From Pseudoalteromonas shioyasakiensis (lineage in GTDB: Bacteria; Pseudomonadota; Gammaproteobacteria; Enterobacterales; Alteromonadaceae), in NCBI RefSeq assembly GCF_024518675.1, contig NZ_JANIGL010000001.1, positions 1,054,001 through 1,118,000 of the forward strand: 64,000 nucleotides of DNA, in the 5' to 3' direction. The translations under genes were made by a program, and so were the position numbers. This document shows, in pieces, positions 1 through 7,877 of this stretch (its first letter is position 1; each line of letters opens with the position of its first letter). The notes below the pieces were generated by a model, which saw nothing but the letters and a program-made list of their open reading frames with translations, ran no database searches and had not been told where the DNA came from.

Positions 1-485
1 ACAATATCAGGGTAACTCATTCTTGATTCGATTAAATTATCATAGGCATTCGGCACTAAGCCCCCTGAATGGCTTAACAAATGATAGACCTTCAAGTTAT
101 TCTGATAGCTGGTATTGGCAAATTCGGGGATAAACTTACTAACTGGATCTTCAAGGGAAAAACGCCCTTCACTGGCAAGCTTTGCTGTGAGCGAGCCGGC
201 AAACGTTTTCGACACTGACGCTAAACGAAAACGGGTATGGGCGTCAACAGTTCGCCCTTTTGCAATTTTTGTAACGCCAAACCCTTTAACAAAGCTGTTA
301 TTAGGGCCGTTTACGATTGATAACGCTCCTCCAGGGATCCCTTTTGATTTTAATTTTAAAGCTAAATGTTGATTATAATCATTAATGAAAGATTGCCACT
401 GTTTATCAGCTGCATGGCTAATGCAAGGAAAAGCTAACGGAGTAAGTAACACAAAGGCATAAATTAATTGTACAAAGTACTTCAT
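1..485 (-). CDS. Secreted serine beta-lactamase-fold hydrolase (partial, 5' part)
   Basis: This gene starts at ATG 485 on the minus strand and is cut by the left window edge, so only about 161 N-terminal residues are visible. Residues 1 to about 26 form a hydrophobic signal peptide ending in SHA-A. The mature part reads as a class C beta-lactamase / penicillin-binding-protein-like domain: GIPGGALSIV at about 50-59, the nucleophile motif S90-V-S-K93 (SxxK), and HLLSHSGGL at about 136-143, which is typical of the family. Family members are beta-lactamases, D-aminopeptidases or esterases; the substrate cannot be told without the YxN and C-terminal motifs. It is divergent from the lipoprotein gene at 595. 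Confidence in the fold is high and in the exact activity low. Confidence 0.8.
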   Translation of the reverse strand, partial: MKYFVQLIYAFVLLTPLAFPCISHAADKQWQSFINDYNQHLALKLKSKGIPGGALSIVNGPNNSFVKGFGVTKIAKGRTVDAHTRFRLASVSKTFAGSLTAKLASEGRFSLEDPVSKFIPEFANTSYQNNLKVYHLLSHSGGLVPNAYDNLIESRMSYPDI

Positions 486-594
486 TTTTTATTATTTTTA
501 TCTACATTGAGAAGATTCTGAGCGCATAATACCATGAACTTTTATTAAGACTAACGTACAATGCCTCGATTCATGAATTTTTTAAGGGTTTATT

Positions 595-1407
595 GTGATT
601 ATTCGTATTCTTATTATCGCTGTTTTTATCGTTTCCACCTCAGCATGTGTTACCGCACCGCCTCCTATCGCAGCACCATTAGAAATGCCTGAAAAGCCGT
701 CTCTAAAAAGCCAAAAACTGCAAGTTCAGTATGAAACAGAGCACGCCTCTCCTAAAGTTAAGTCTGTACAGTTGCCTGCCCATAAAGTGACTAGAAATCA
801 AACCGTAAGAATAGTCGCAGATCAAGCCAGTGTCACTGACACTTTATTTATGCAAATTAGTGATGCACTAAAAGCGATTAATTTACGTGTTGTTGACCAG
901 GGCGTTACTGACTATACCTTGTCAATTCACCATCTAGAGCTTAATTTTATTGACGACACTAAATATCAAATTACCCCCCCTGCTGAAATCACTCCAACGT
1001 TTGACAAAGTCGCAAAACTTTATCCAATTCAGCAATGCGCGACTATCAATGCGCAAGTTAGCATGCGTTTAACCCACAGAGCTTCAGGTGATGTAGTATG
1101 GTTTGGCAAGTCATCAATTGATAGCGCGAGCTTTCACAGAGAGCCGCTGGTGTATAGCTTTGTACAAGAGCAAGTAATTAGTAACGAATTAGAGGTTACC
1201 TCATTTATTCATCAACAAAATACTGAACAGGCTCGCATGGCTCGAGTAAACCAAGACCTTACAATTCCCCCTTATAAAACCATCAGCAAAATGAGTAACC
1301 TAAGTAAGCTGCAAGGCCCCTGTAACCGTACTGAAATCAGCGCACTGACACCTATGATGCAGTTCTATTTAACCAGTATTTTGATTGATAAAATTAAGGT
1401 GCAATAA
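595..1407 (+). CDS. Unknown outer-membrane-type lipoprotein
   Basis: The 270-aa product begins with a lipoprotein signal (hydrophobic residues 2-14, lipobox STSAC with Cys18). A proline-rich linker follows (about residues 20-38), then a soluble domain I do not recognise. GTG 595 is taken as start because AAGGG lies about seven bases upstream. The mature part has two later cysteines (in the IQQCATINAQ and LQGPCNRTE contexts) that could pair in the periplasm. It lies 95 bases before the MipA/OmpV gene on the same strand, so it could be co-expressed with that module, but the second copy of the module has no equivalent neighbour. No function is assigned. Confidence 0.7.
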   Translation: MIIRILIIAVFIVSTSACVTAPPPIAAPLEMPEKPSLKSQKLQVQYETEHASPKVKSVQLPAHKVTRNQTVRIVADQASVTDTLFMQISDALKAINLRVVDQGVTDYTLSIHHLELNFIDDTKYQITPPAEITPTFDKVAKLYPIQQCATINAQVSMRLTHRASGDVVWFGKSSIDSASFHREPLVYSFVQEQVISNELEVTSFIHQQNTEQARMARVNQDLTIPPYKTISKMSNLSKLQGPCNRTEISALTPMMQFYLTSILIDKIKVQ

Positions 1408-1502
1408 AAAATAATACGATTTCATACATTTTTTTACAGATAAAAGGAACTCTTTGACAATATAATACACTTAATTACTCTACTTAAGCTGCTGGGAAAC
1501 GG

Positions 1503-2357
1503 ATGCTGCATAACCAATTAAAACCATATTTGAAACTTCTATTTATCAGTATGTGTTTGTGGTGCAACACCAGCATAGCAAGTAACCGCTATTATGCAGA
1601 TAATACACTAGAACCTACCACTGGCTTTGCATGGGATTGGAGCGCAGGTGCGGGATATTATATTGAAGACTCCTTCTTAGTTGGAATGGACTCATACAGC
1701 GATGGTTTAGAGCTTGATCTTAACCTAGCTTTATCCTACAACCGCTTTTATTTAGATATAGACCACAGCCAACTCAGTGGTGGCGTCATCATTGGTTATA
1801 GTATTATTGAGCAGTTTAATTGGGAGCTTGATATAATTGGCACTAATGTGCAGGCTGGTTTTGATGATACAGGACTAGACTTCTATAACACCGGCACCAT
1901 TGATGAGTTGGCTGGTATCCATACTCGTAAATATGACTTCAATACAGGTCTTCGTTTAGCCCGTCGCTTTGAAAACTCACAAGTTTCTTTTGAGTACTTA
2001 CATGACATTTCAAACGCCCATAATGGTTGGATAATCAATTCTTTTTTCAGTCATATATTACCTTGGCGCAATTGGGAGTTTCGTACCGGCGTAGGGATCA
2101 GCGCATTTTCAGATGATTTCACCAATTATTATTTCGGCATAACCTCAGACGAAGCAACAGCCAATAGGCCTGTATACAGCACAGGCACAGCTAGCAGCTT
2201 AGTTTTTGAGTTTCATGCCGAATATCCACTTAATCAACATTGGGTATTTTTAGGTGGTTGGTTATCAACTTGGTTCTCCGACGAGATAGCTAACAGCCCT
2301 ATTGTTTCACAAAGCTATCAACACAAAGCCATGGTAGGCGTGCGATATGTATTTTAA
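1503..2357 (+). CDS. MipA/OmpV family outer membrane protein (module 1)
   Basis: This 284-aa protein has a signal peptide (about residues 1-27, ending SIA-S). Alternating aromatic beta-strand segments follow, ending in the aromatic C-terminus typical of outer-membrane barrels (GVRYVF). The repeated pattern of strands with Gly-Tyr-Tyr and Phe-Tyr-Leu-Asp, and the overall length, fit MipA/OmpV. Members are outer-membrane barrels; MipA was named as a scaffold for murein synthesis in E. coli, and OmpV-type proteins often respond to envelope or antibiotic stress. The stop overlaps the start of the DUF3019 gene by 11 bases, so the two are translationally linked. A paralogue lies at 12822-13679 in an identically ordered cluster. 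Substrate or partner is unknown. Confidence 0.8.
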   Translation: MLHNQLKPYLKLLFISMCLWCNTSIASNRYYADNTLEPTTGFAWDWSAGAGYYIEDSFLVGMDSYSDGLELDLNLALSYNRFYLDIDHSQLSGGVIIGYSIIEQFNWELDIIGTNVQAGFDDTGLDFYNTGTIDELAGIHTRKYDFNTGLRLARRFENSQVSFEYLHDISNAHNGWIINSFFSHILPWRNWEFRTGVGISAFSDDFTNYYFGITSDEATANRPVYSTGTASSLVFEFHAEYPLNQHWVFLGGWLSTWFSDEIANSPIVSQSYQHKAMVGVRYVF

Positions 2358-2739
2358 AACCCTTCTGCTGCTTTTGTGTGTGCTAAGTATGACACCGCTT
2401 TTAGTTTACGGCGAGCCAGATGAAAGAAATAAATTAGTTGCCGTACCAGATACCTGTGTGGCACTGCGTGAAGGACGTAATTGCTACGCCGATGTAATAA
2501 TAAACTGGCAACAACCTGAGATTGGCAACTATTGCCTACGTGATGCGACATCAAAACACATCATGCAATGTTGGTTAAAGCAGCAAGCGGGTCAATTCAA
2601 TTACGCATTTGATTCTGTTGAAACAATCGCTTTTGAACTAATCAATAGTGATAACGGTAAAATCATCGCAACGACCCAAGTTCAATTACAATGGGTTTAT
2701 CAAAATCGACAAAAAAAACGTCGCTGGCGACTATTTTAA
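2347..2739 (+). CDS. DUF3019 family periplasmic protein (module 1)
   Basis: This small secreted protein of 130 aa has a signal peptide of about 22 residues ending VYG-E. Four cysteines follow, in the contexts DTCVAL, RNCYAD, NYCLRD and MQCWLK, a pattern repeated in the paralogue at 12434-12820. The C-terminus is strongly basic and aromatic (RKKRRWRLF-like). The family has no established biochemical role that I know of. The gene overlaps the MipA/OmpV stop and sits 10 bases before the response-regulator gene, so it is part of the same operon. Two disulphides are a reasonable inference. It may be a periplasmic ligand-binding or sensor accessory for the kinase, which is speculation from position. 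Confidence 0.75.
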   Translation: MYFKTLLLLLCVLSMTPLLVYGEPDERNKLVAVPDTCVALREGRNCYADVIINWQQPEIGNYCLRDATSKHIMQCWLKQQAGQFNYAFDSVETIAFELINSDNGKIIATTQVQLQWVYQNRQKKRRWRLF

Positions 2740-2749
2740 AGAGAGTTTT

Positions 2750-3454
2750 ATGGACAATTACGGCACTATTTTATTAGTAGAAGACGATAGCTCACTTGCG
2801 CAATGGGTGGCAGAGTATTTAACTGAACAAGGCTACACCACACAAATTTGTAGTCGTGGCGATCAAGTTGTTACCGATGTAAAAAAACTCAACCCCGATC
2901 TCATTTTATTGGATGTGATGCTACCGGGGCAAGACGGAATTAGCGTATGCCGAGAGCTTCGCCAGTTTTATATGCGCCCTATCATTATGCTTACCGCTCG
3001 AGATGATGAGATGGATGAAGTCATTGGCTTAGAAGTCGGGGCCAGTGATTACATCATGAAACCGGTTAGACCGCGGGCATTATTAGCACGAATTAAAGCA
3101 GCGCTGCGATTGAACAACGACAGTGTCGAACATAAAGATAAGGATAAAATAATCGAAGTTGGCGCTTTGAAGATTGATACCCAAGCCCGTAATGTATTTA
3201 TAAATAACGTGGAACAACCTATATCCAGTGCTGAATATTTGCTGCTCCAGTATTTAGCCGCTAACGCCGGGCAAGTTGTCTCACGCGATGCGGTATTTAA
3301 AGCAACAAAAGGGCGAGAATACGATGGTTTAGATCGTAGTGTAGATGTACTTATTTCTGCACTGCGCAAAAAATTCAACGACGACCCACAACACCCAGAA
3401 AAAATAAAAACTATTTGGGGCCGAGGTTACCTACTTGTTGCTAGTGCGTGGTAG
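2750..3454 (+). CDS. OmpR/RstA-type response regulator (module 1)
   Basis: This is a DNA-binding two-component regulator of 234 aa. The receiver domain spans about 1-120 with acidic pocket E11-D12-D13, phospho-acceptor D55 (LLDVMLPG) and K104 (YIMKP). The winged-helix output domain spans about 135-233 and ends in KTIWGRGYLLV. The frame is open further upstream, but ATG 2750 is chosen because it follows an AAAGAGAG ribosome-binding site and begins exactly at the receiver domain. It is followed after 31 bases by its histidine kinase. The C-terminal motif REYDGLDRSVDV is nearly identical to RQYDGLDRTVDV in the paralogue at 11723-12421. Targets are unknown, with autoregulation of the module the simplest guess. 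Confidence 0.92.
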   Translation: MDNYGTILLVEDDSSLAQWVAEYLTEQGYTTQICSRGDQVVTDVKKLNPDLILLDVMLPGQDGISVCRELRQFYMRPIIMLTARDDEMDEVIGLEVGASDYIMKPVRPRALLARIKAALRLNNDSVEHKDKDKIIEVGALKIDTQARNVFINNVEQPISSAEYLLLQYLAANAGQVVSRDAVFKATKGREYDGLDRSVDVLISALRKKFNDDPQHPEKIKTIWGRGYLLVASAW

Positions 3455-3485
3455 TTATCATGGCAAGATCTGGTTGTAACAACAA

Positions 3486-4778
3486 ATGAAAAAGTTCTAT
3501 ATTTCATTATTAGGCAGCGCGCTGCTGTCTATTGTTGTGCTTGGCTGGCTGATTGATGCATTTAGCCAGCAAACCTCCGCGACTAACGATGAGTTTGAAC
3601 TGCAAAGTAAATTACTTATGGGTTTAAGTCAGCAAATAAGTGCTGTGCCTCAACAGCAGCGCGTCACTGTTACCCAACAACTCGCTTCTCAGTTTTCTTT
3701 ACCTCTAACGTACCGCGCAACTCAAGCACTTGCTTTACCTGCATCTTTAGTTAATGAAATGAATAAAAAAGGAGGGCTAATACTGGAAGACCAACAAGGA
3801 TTTTACCTACTTTATAGTAACGCTCAGCTTGCACCTTTTCATTTGAAGCTACGTTTAGAAAAGCGCCAAGAGCTTACACAGCAAAATGACATGTTGCTCA
3901 CTTTACTCTTTTATGCGGGTTTATGTGTCTTTATGGGCTTTATTATTGCCCCACTAGCTAAACGCTTGAGTGTCGTTAATGAGGCTGCAAAACAGTTTGC
4001 CAGTGGTAATTTACAAGCGCGAATTACGGTCTCTCACTTTACCTATATAAAAGACGTGGAGATGACATTTAATCGCATGGCCAGTCAAATTGAAAAGTTA
4101 CTCGATGAAAATAAATTGATGGCCTCTAGTTTGTCTCATGATATTCGTACTCCAATTGCATGTTTACGTTTTGGCTTAGATGCAGCGCTTGATTGCACCG
4201 ATGAGCAAAAGCGACAAAGTTACCTAGCACGGATGGAATCTGATTTAGATCAGATGGAATCTATGCTCAAAAGCTACCTCGCGTTTGCCACCTTGGAGCA
4301 AAAAGCGACTCAACTAACCTATGCCAACGCACAACTCAATGAATACTTAACAACTTTAATCCATCAATTAGAGCCAAAAGTGCAGCAGCAGCAACTTGAT
4401 TTAGAACTAAACTGTAGCGATATCAACATTTATGCAGACTTACACTGGCTAGCTCGAGCAATCACGAATTTGCTCAGCAATGCATGTGATTTTGCGCATA
4501 AAAAAATTATTTTATCAGCCTATAAGCAAGAACAAACCATTGTTTTCACAGTTGAAGATGATGGCCCAGGGATTAATGAAAAAAACTGGCATAAGGTGTT
4601 TAGCCCGTTTTTTCAAGAACAAAGCCATCGTAACCGTGGTGATCAAAGTTATGGTTTAGGTTTGGCCATTGTTGCCAAAGTCGCGGATTGGCATCATGGT
4701 TCAGTTTCAGTTGACCGTAGTAAGCGACTTTGCGGTGCCTGCTTTACCTTAAAAATACATAACACAAAAAACATGTAA
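3486..4778 (+). CDS. RstB-like sensor histidine kinase (module 1)
   Basis: This inner-membrane sensor kinase has 430 aa. The first membrane segment spans about 5-24 and a periplasmic sensor region of roughly 110 residues follows. The second membrane segment spans about 137-157 and HAMP about 158-208. The DHp helix has H218 in SSLSHDIRTP, and the ATPase domain shows N-box NLLSNACDF, G1 EDDGPGIN and G2 YGLGLAIV. The kinase core is therefore complete. It forms a pair with the preceding response regulator. The periplasmic sensor is Gln-rich and short, like that of the paralogous kinase at 10451-11716, which fits sensing through a periplasmic partner such as the DUF3019 or MipA/OmpV protein. The signal is unknown. 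Confidence 0.92.
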   Translation: MKKFYISLLGSALLSIVVLGWLIDAFSQQTSATNDEFELQSKLLMGLSQQISAVPQQQRVTVTQQLASQFSLPLTYRATQALALPASLVNEMNKKGGLILEDQQGFYLLYSNAQLAPFHLKLRLEKRQELTQQNDMLLTLLFYAGLCVFMGFIIAPLAKRLSVVNEAAKQFASGNLQARITVSHFTYIKDVEMTFNRMASQIEKLLDENKLMASSLSHDIRTPIACLRFGLDAALDCTDEQKRQSYLARMESDLDQMESMLKSYLAFATLEQKATQLTYANAQLNEYLTTLIHQLEPKVQQQQLDLELNCSDINIYADLHWLARAITNLLSNACDFAHKKIILSAYKQEQTIVFTVEDDGPGINEKNWHKVFSPFFQEQSHRNRGDQSYGLGLAIVAKVADWHHGSVSVDRSKRLCGACFTLKIHNTKNM

Positions 4779-4978
4779 CTATTATGTTACGGTTTACATC
4801 TACTGCTTAACTAGGATAATCTTGTTATACAATAACTTAGTGACTATATTGGCGACATCTATAGCCATCAACGATGTAAAATTAAACAAACACAATTATA
4901 AGAAAAAATAAGTGCTTTTTATTTTTTTGCATTTACAGTAGATTGTCACCGCCGTCACACAATTGAGAAGTAATAATA

Positions 4979-6331
4979 ATGAGCGCAATGAGAGGGGAGT
5001 TTAGCTCCCGATTTGGATTCATCATGGCCGCCGCCGGCTCAGCGGTGGGCTTAGGTAATATTTGGGGCTTTCCCACACAAACAGCCAGCAATGGCGGTGC
5101 AGCATTCTTAGTTGCCTATCTTATCTTGGCGTTTTGTTTAGCCTACCCTGCGCTCATGGCTGAACTGACCATTGGCCGTCATGGCCAAGCAAATGCGGTT
5201 TCATCTTTACGTAAAATATCGAACTGTGAGGCACAAAAGCGCTTTGCTTTTGCTGTTGGCTTTGGTGGGATTATTTGTGCAGGACTCATATTAAGCTTTT
5301 ATGCCATCGTGGCAGGCTGGATGATCAGTGCAACCTTAGAGCCCATTGCAACATTGAGCGGTAGCGACACTGTGGCAAACTGGCTAAGTGAACAATCACT
5401 ATCACGAAACCTGATATTCACCGCTGGCTTTATAATCTTAACCGTGGCAATAATTAGTCGCGGTGTTGAAAACGGCATCGAAAAGTGGTCAAAACGCTTA
5501 ATGCCCGCGTTGTTGTCGATTTTATTCGCGCTTATAATTTATGTAATGATGCAAGACGGTGCAATGACAGGCCTCAAAGCTTATCTGGTGCCTGATTTCA
5601 GTTCGATTCTCAACCCTGAGTTACTAGTCAACGCCCTAGGGCAAGCATTCTTTTCATTGTCCCTCGGTACTAGTGTGATGATTATTTATGGCTCTTATAT
5701 CAGCAAAAAAGAAAACCTAGTTTCACTTGGCGCCTACGTTACATTAATAGATGTATTTATCGCATTTATAGCGGGTTTATTGATCATCCCTGCAATGTAT
5801 GTAGCTCAAGCACAAGGCGTTGAAATTTTCAGTGACACTGGAAAGCTACTCTCGGAAGATACTTTAGTTTTTCAAGTATTACCGGCACTATTTGATGGTA
5901 TGGGTACAATAGGTTTATTTGTCGGCTTTGCTTTTTTTGCACTAATGAGCATTGCCGCACTTACCTCATCTATTTCAATGCTAGAAGCCCCTGTCTCCTA
6001 CGCCGTGGAGCGCTTTAATCTTGATCGTGTAAAAGCAACATGGCTTATTGGCGCCATCATTGCGTTGGTCAGTTCAACCATAGTGATCAATTTTGGCGCA
6101 CTATTCGGTTTAGTGATCACTATCACAACGAAATTCGGTCAACCATTACTAGGATTAATGTGCTGTATATTTGTCGGCTGGATTTGGTATAGAAACTCAT
6201 TACTTAATGAGATTAAGCAAGGCTGTCCCGATGTAGAGGATAGCCTGTTTTGGAAAATTTGGCCTTGGTATATCAAGTTTATTTGTCCAATTGCAATTGC
6301 GCTGGTATTTATAAACTCTATATTTGGTTAA
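4979..6331 (+). CDS. Sodium-dependent transporter, NSS/SNF family
   Basis: This 450-aa integral membrane protein has about 11-12 hydrophobic segments. It carries the neurotransmitter:sodium symporter signature at the N-terminus (FGFIMAAAGSAVGLGNIWGF, residues about 13-32), where the unwound TM1 binds Na+ and substrate. Bacterial members such as LeuT, MhsT and TnaT carry amino acids with Na+, so amino-acid uptake is the likely role, but the substrate is not readable from sequence. The start is ATG 4979, after a 200-base gap from the kinase gene. The gene is followed by a strong terminator at 6342-6371 that overlaps the tail of the convergent acetyltransferase gene. Confidence 0.9.
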   Translation: MSAMRGEFSSRFGFIMAAAGSAVGLGNIWGFPTQTASNGGAAFLVAYLILAFCLAYPALMAELTIGRHGQANAVSSLRKISNCEAQKRFAFAVGFGGIICAGLILSFYAIVAGWMISATLEPIATLSGSDTVANWLSEQSLSRNLIFTAGFIILTVAIISRGVENGIEKWSKRLMPALLSILFALIIYVMMQDGAMTGLKAYLVPDFSSILNPELLVNALGQAFFSLSLGTSVMIIYGSYISKKENLVSLGAYVTLIDVFIAFIAGLLIIPAMYVAQAQGVEIFSDTGKLLSEDTLVFQVLPALFDGMGTIGLFVGFAFFALMSIAALTSSISMLEAPVSYAVERFNLDRVKATWLIGAIIALVSSTIVINFGALFGLVITITTKFGQPLLGLMCCIFVGWIWYRNSLLNEIKQGCPDVEDSLFWKIWPWYIKFICPIAIALVFINSIFG

Positions 6332-6341
6332 TCGAACAATT

Positions 6342-6371
6342 AAATCCATCAGCTAAGCTGATGGATTTTTT
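6342..6371. terminator. Terminator between NSS transporter and elaA
   Basis: Perfect 12-bp arms AAATCCATCAGC / GCTGATGGATTT with a 3-base loop are followed by a T tail on the plus strand. The left arm covers the stop of the convergent elaA gene. It is best as a plus-strand terminator and may also work in the other direction. Confidence 0.85.
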
Positions 6372-6805
6372 AAAATCATATCTTGGTGCTCAATACCGTC
6401 TTCTAAATAAGGTGTTGCAATAGCGCTAAAGCCAAAGCTGCGATAGAAATCCAATAAATACGTTTGCGCACCAATATACACATCCTTACTAGGCCATTGC
6501 TCAACACATACAGCGATTGCCTGCTCCACTAGTTTTTGCGCAAATCCATTACCACGCTGTGTTTTACTAATGAGTACGCGACCAATAGCACTGTACTGCT
6601 CATTCTTAATATAACACCGTGCATAAGCACCCAGCTGCTCTTCAGTAAACCAATACAGGTGCTGTGTCGCACTATTGCAGTCAACATCATCTAGCTCCGG
6701 GTATGGGCACGCTTGCTCCACTACAAACACATCAATACGGCCTTTAACAATTGTATAAAACTCTGACGTGGTTAATGCAGAAAATGGTTTGACTAGTAAA
6801 TCCAT
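6353..6805 (-). CDS. elaA: ElaA-type GNAT N-acetyltransferase
   Basis: This predicted cytoplasmic acetyl-CoA-dependent acyltransferase has 150 aa. It matches the ElaA subgroup: an N-terminal Leu-Tyr-x-Ile-x-Lys-like segment with R23 and a VFVVEQACPYPELDDVD stretch (about 27-43), then the GNAT acetyl-CoA loop IGRVLISKTQRGNGFAQKLV (about 72-91) and a YRSFGF motif (about 126-131). ElaA has no firmly established physiological substrate. The gene is expressed separately from the upstream Spo0M gene, since a terminator hairpin lies between them at 6818-6843. Length matches the family. Confidence 0.85.
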   Translation of the reverse strand: MDLLVKPFSALTTSEFYTIVKGRIDVFVVEQACPYPELDDVDCNSATQHLYWFTEEQLGAYARCYIKNEQYSAIGRVLISKTQRGNGFAQKLVEQAIAVCVEQWPSKDVYIGAQTYLLDFYRSFGFSAIATPYLEDGIEHQDMILKNPSA

Positions 6806-6817
6806 AAAAAATCCTGA

Positions 6818-6843
6818 TAAAAAAGCCCAGACAATGCTGGGCT
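6818..6843 (-). terminator. Terminator of spo0M-like gene
   Basis: On the minus strand AGCCCAG, a 6-base loop (CATTGT) and CTGGGCT are followed by a run of T. It lies just after the Spo0M stop and before the elaA start. Confidence 0.8.
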
Positions 6844-6867
6844 GTAATTAATGTGTTCATTTTAACG

Positions 6868-7611
6868 TTAAGCAAATAAGCGCTCAAGTTGATCACACAG
6901 TTGTGACAGGTTGACATGGTCATGTTCAATAGTGAGATCGACATAACCATCGCCACGAAACGCCCTATCCAACTCAATTAAGACATGAGTTTTATGAGCT
7001 TCAGGAACAAAAGATAATTCAACTTCTTGTAAACCGAACATACTACGGCTATTGGGCTTATATTCTAATTCTTGATAACAACCTGATACAGAACTAAATG
7101 TGGAAGCGCGTAAAAACCCTTTTTCCACATCTGCTTTCACTAAACTAAAACCCAGTTTATCCATTGCTTGCATAAATGTATTAACCGCATCGTTAGGGTA
7201 AATATGCAGATGATCTTTATCGCTAGGATCCAGTGCTAAGTCAATATCAAGGCCAGTTTCAAGCCAAACATGTGATTGGTTATAGCCGGCATTTATTTCA
7301 GTAATCGGTGTTTCCGAGTGAAGCCGCGCTTCAAATGGTATCTGTTTTTCTTGTCCTGGTTCGATAGTGCCTATATCTGTTATACGCCATTTATCAATCA
7401 CATGATTTGTAAAATAGCTGCCATCCTCACCTTCAACTTTAACACGTGTCATAAGCGCAAGGTCGAGGCCCGAAATTTCTTGGCTAACATCCCCAGCGGT
7501 TATGACGATTTGAGCATTAAATTTCTGCCCTGGCTGTAAGTGTTCAGTTTCTAAAATGGTATCAACTTTTGCTGCACCAATACCGACTGATGCAAGAATC
7601 TTTTTAAACAT
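6868..7611 (-). CDS. Spo0M (SpoOM) family arrestin-like protein
   Basis: This cytoplasmic protein of 247 aa resembles Bacillus Spo0M. It has the N-terminal signature MFKKILASVGIGAAKVDTIL, then beta-rich arrestin-like halves (about 20-125 and 130-240) with the GQKFNAQIVITAGDV and IPFEARLHSETPI segments. In Bacillus, Spo0M influences sporulation control and cell division. This organism is almost certainly non-sporulating, so the name marks the family only and the function here is unknown. The gene is monocistronic, bounded by a 3' hairpin and a 266-base upstream gap shared divergently with the antiporter gene. Confidence 0.85.
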   Translation of the reverse strand: MFKKILASVGIGAAKVDTILETEHLQPGQKFNAQIVITAGDVSQEISGLDLALMTRVKVEGEDGSYFTNHVIDKWRITDIGTIEPGQEKQIPFEARLHSETPITEINAGYNQSHVWLETGLDIDLALDPSDKDHLHIYPNDAVNTFMQAMDKLGFSLVKADVEKGFLRASTFSSVSGCYQELEYKPNSRSMFGLQEVELSFVPEAHKTHVLIELDRAFRGDGYVDLTIEHDHVNLSQLCDQLERLFA

Positions 7612-7877
7612 CTATTTCTCCTTAAGTGCCGCTTACTCGCTACTAAAGTTGCACTTAAAATCCTTTGTTACTGCATCTTAACCACATTTAAAAGCCGATG
7701 TCAGCGAAAAAATAGTGATTTATTGCGTTTTCCCACTAAAAAATGTGCAAGCGCGCATTTTTCATACAGTTAAAACCCTATTTATGCTGATTTCATATTC
7801 ACATCATAGACTATTTAATTTCAAAAGTGCTGAGATTTCGCTACACTGATAGACCAAATGAAGTCATATTAAGTATT

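Noticed and set aside
115..372. Plus-strand 85-codon frame near the left edge
   Set aside because: It overlaps the minus-strand gene starting at 485, whose translation shows a signal peptide and an SxxK motif; the plus frame has no family features.
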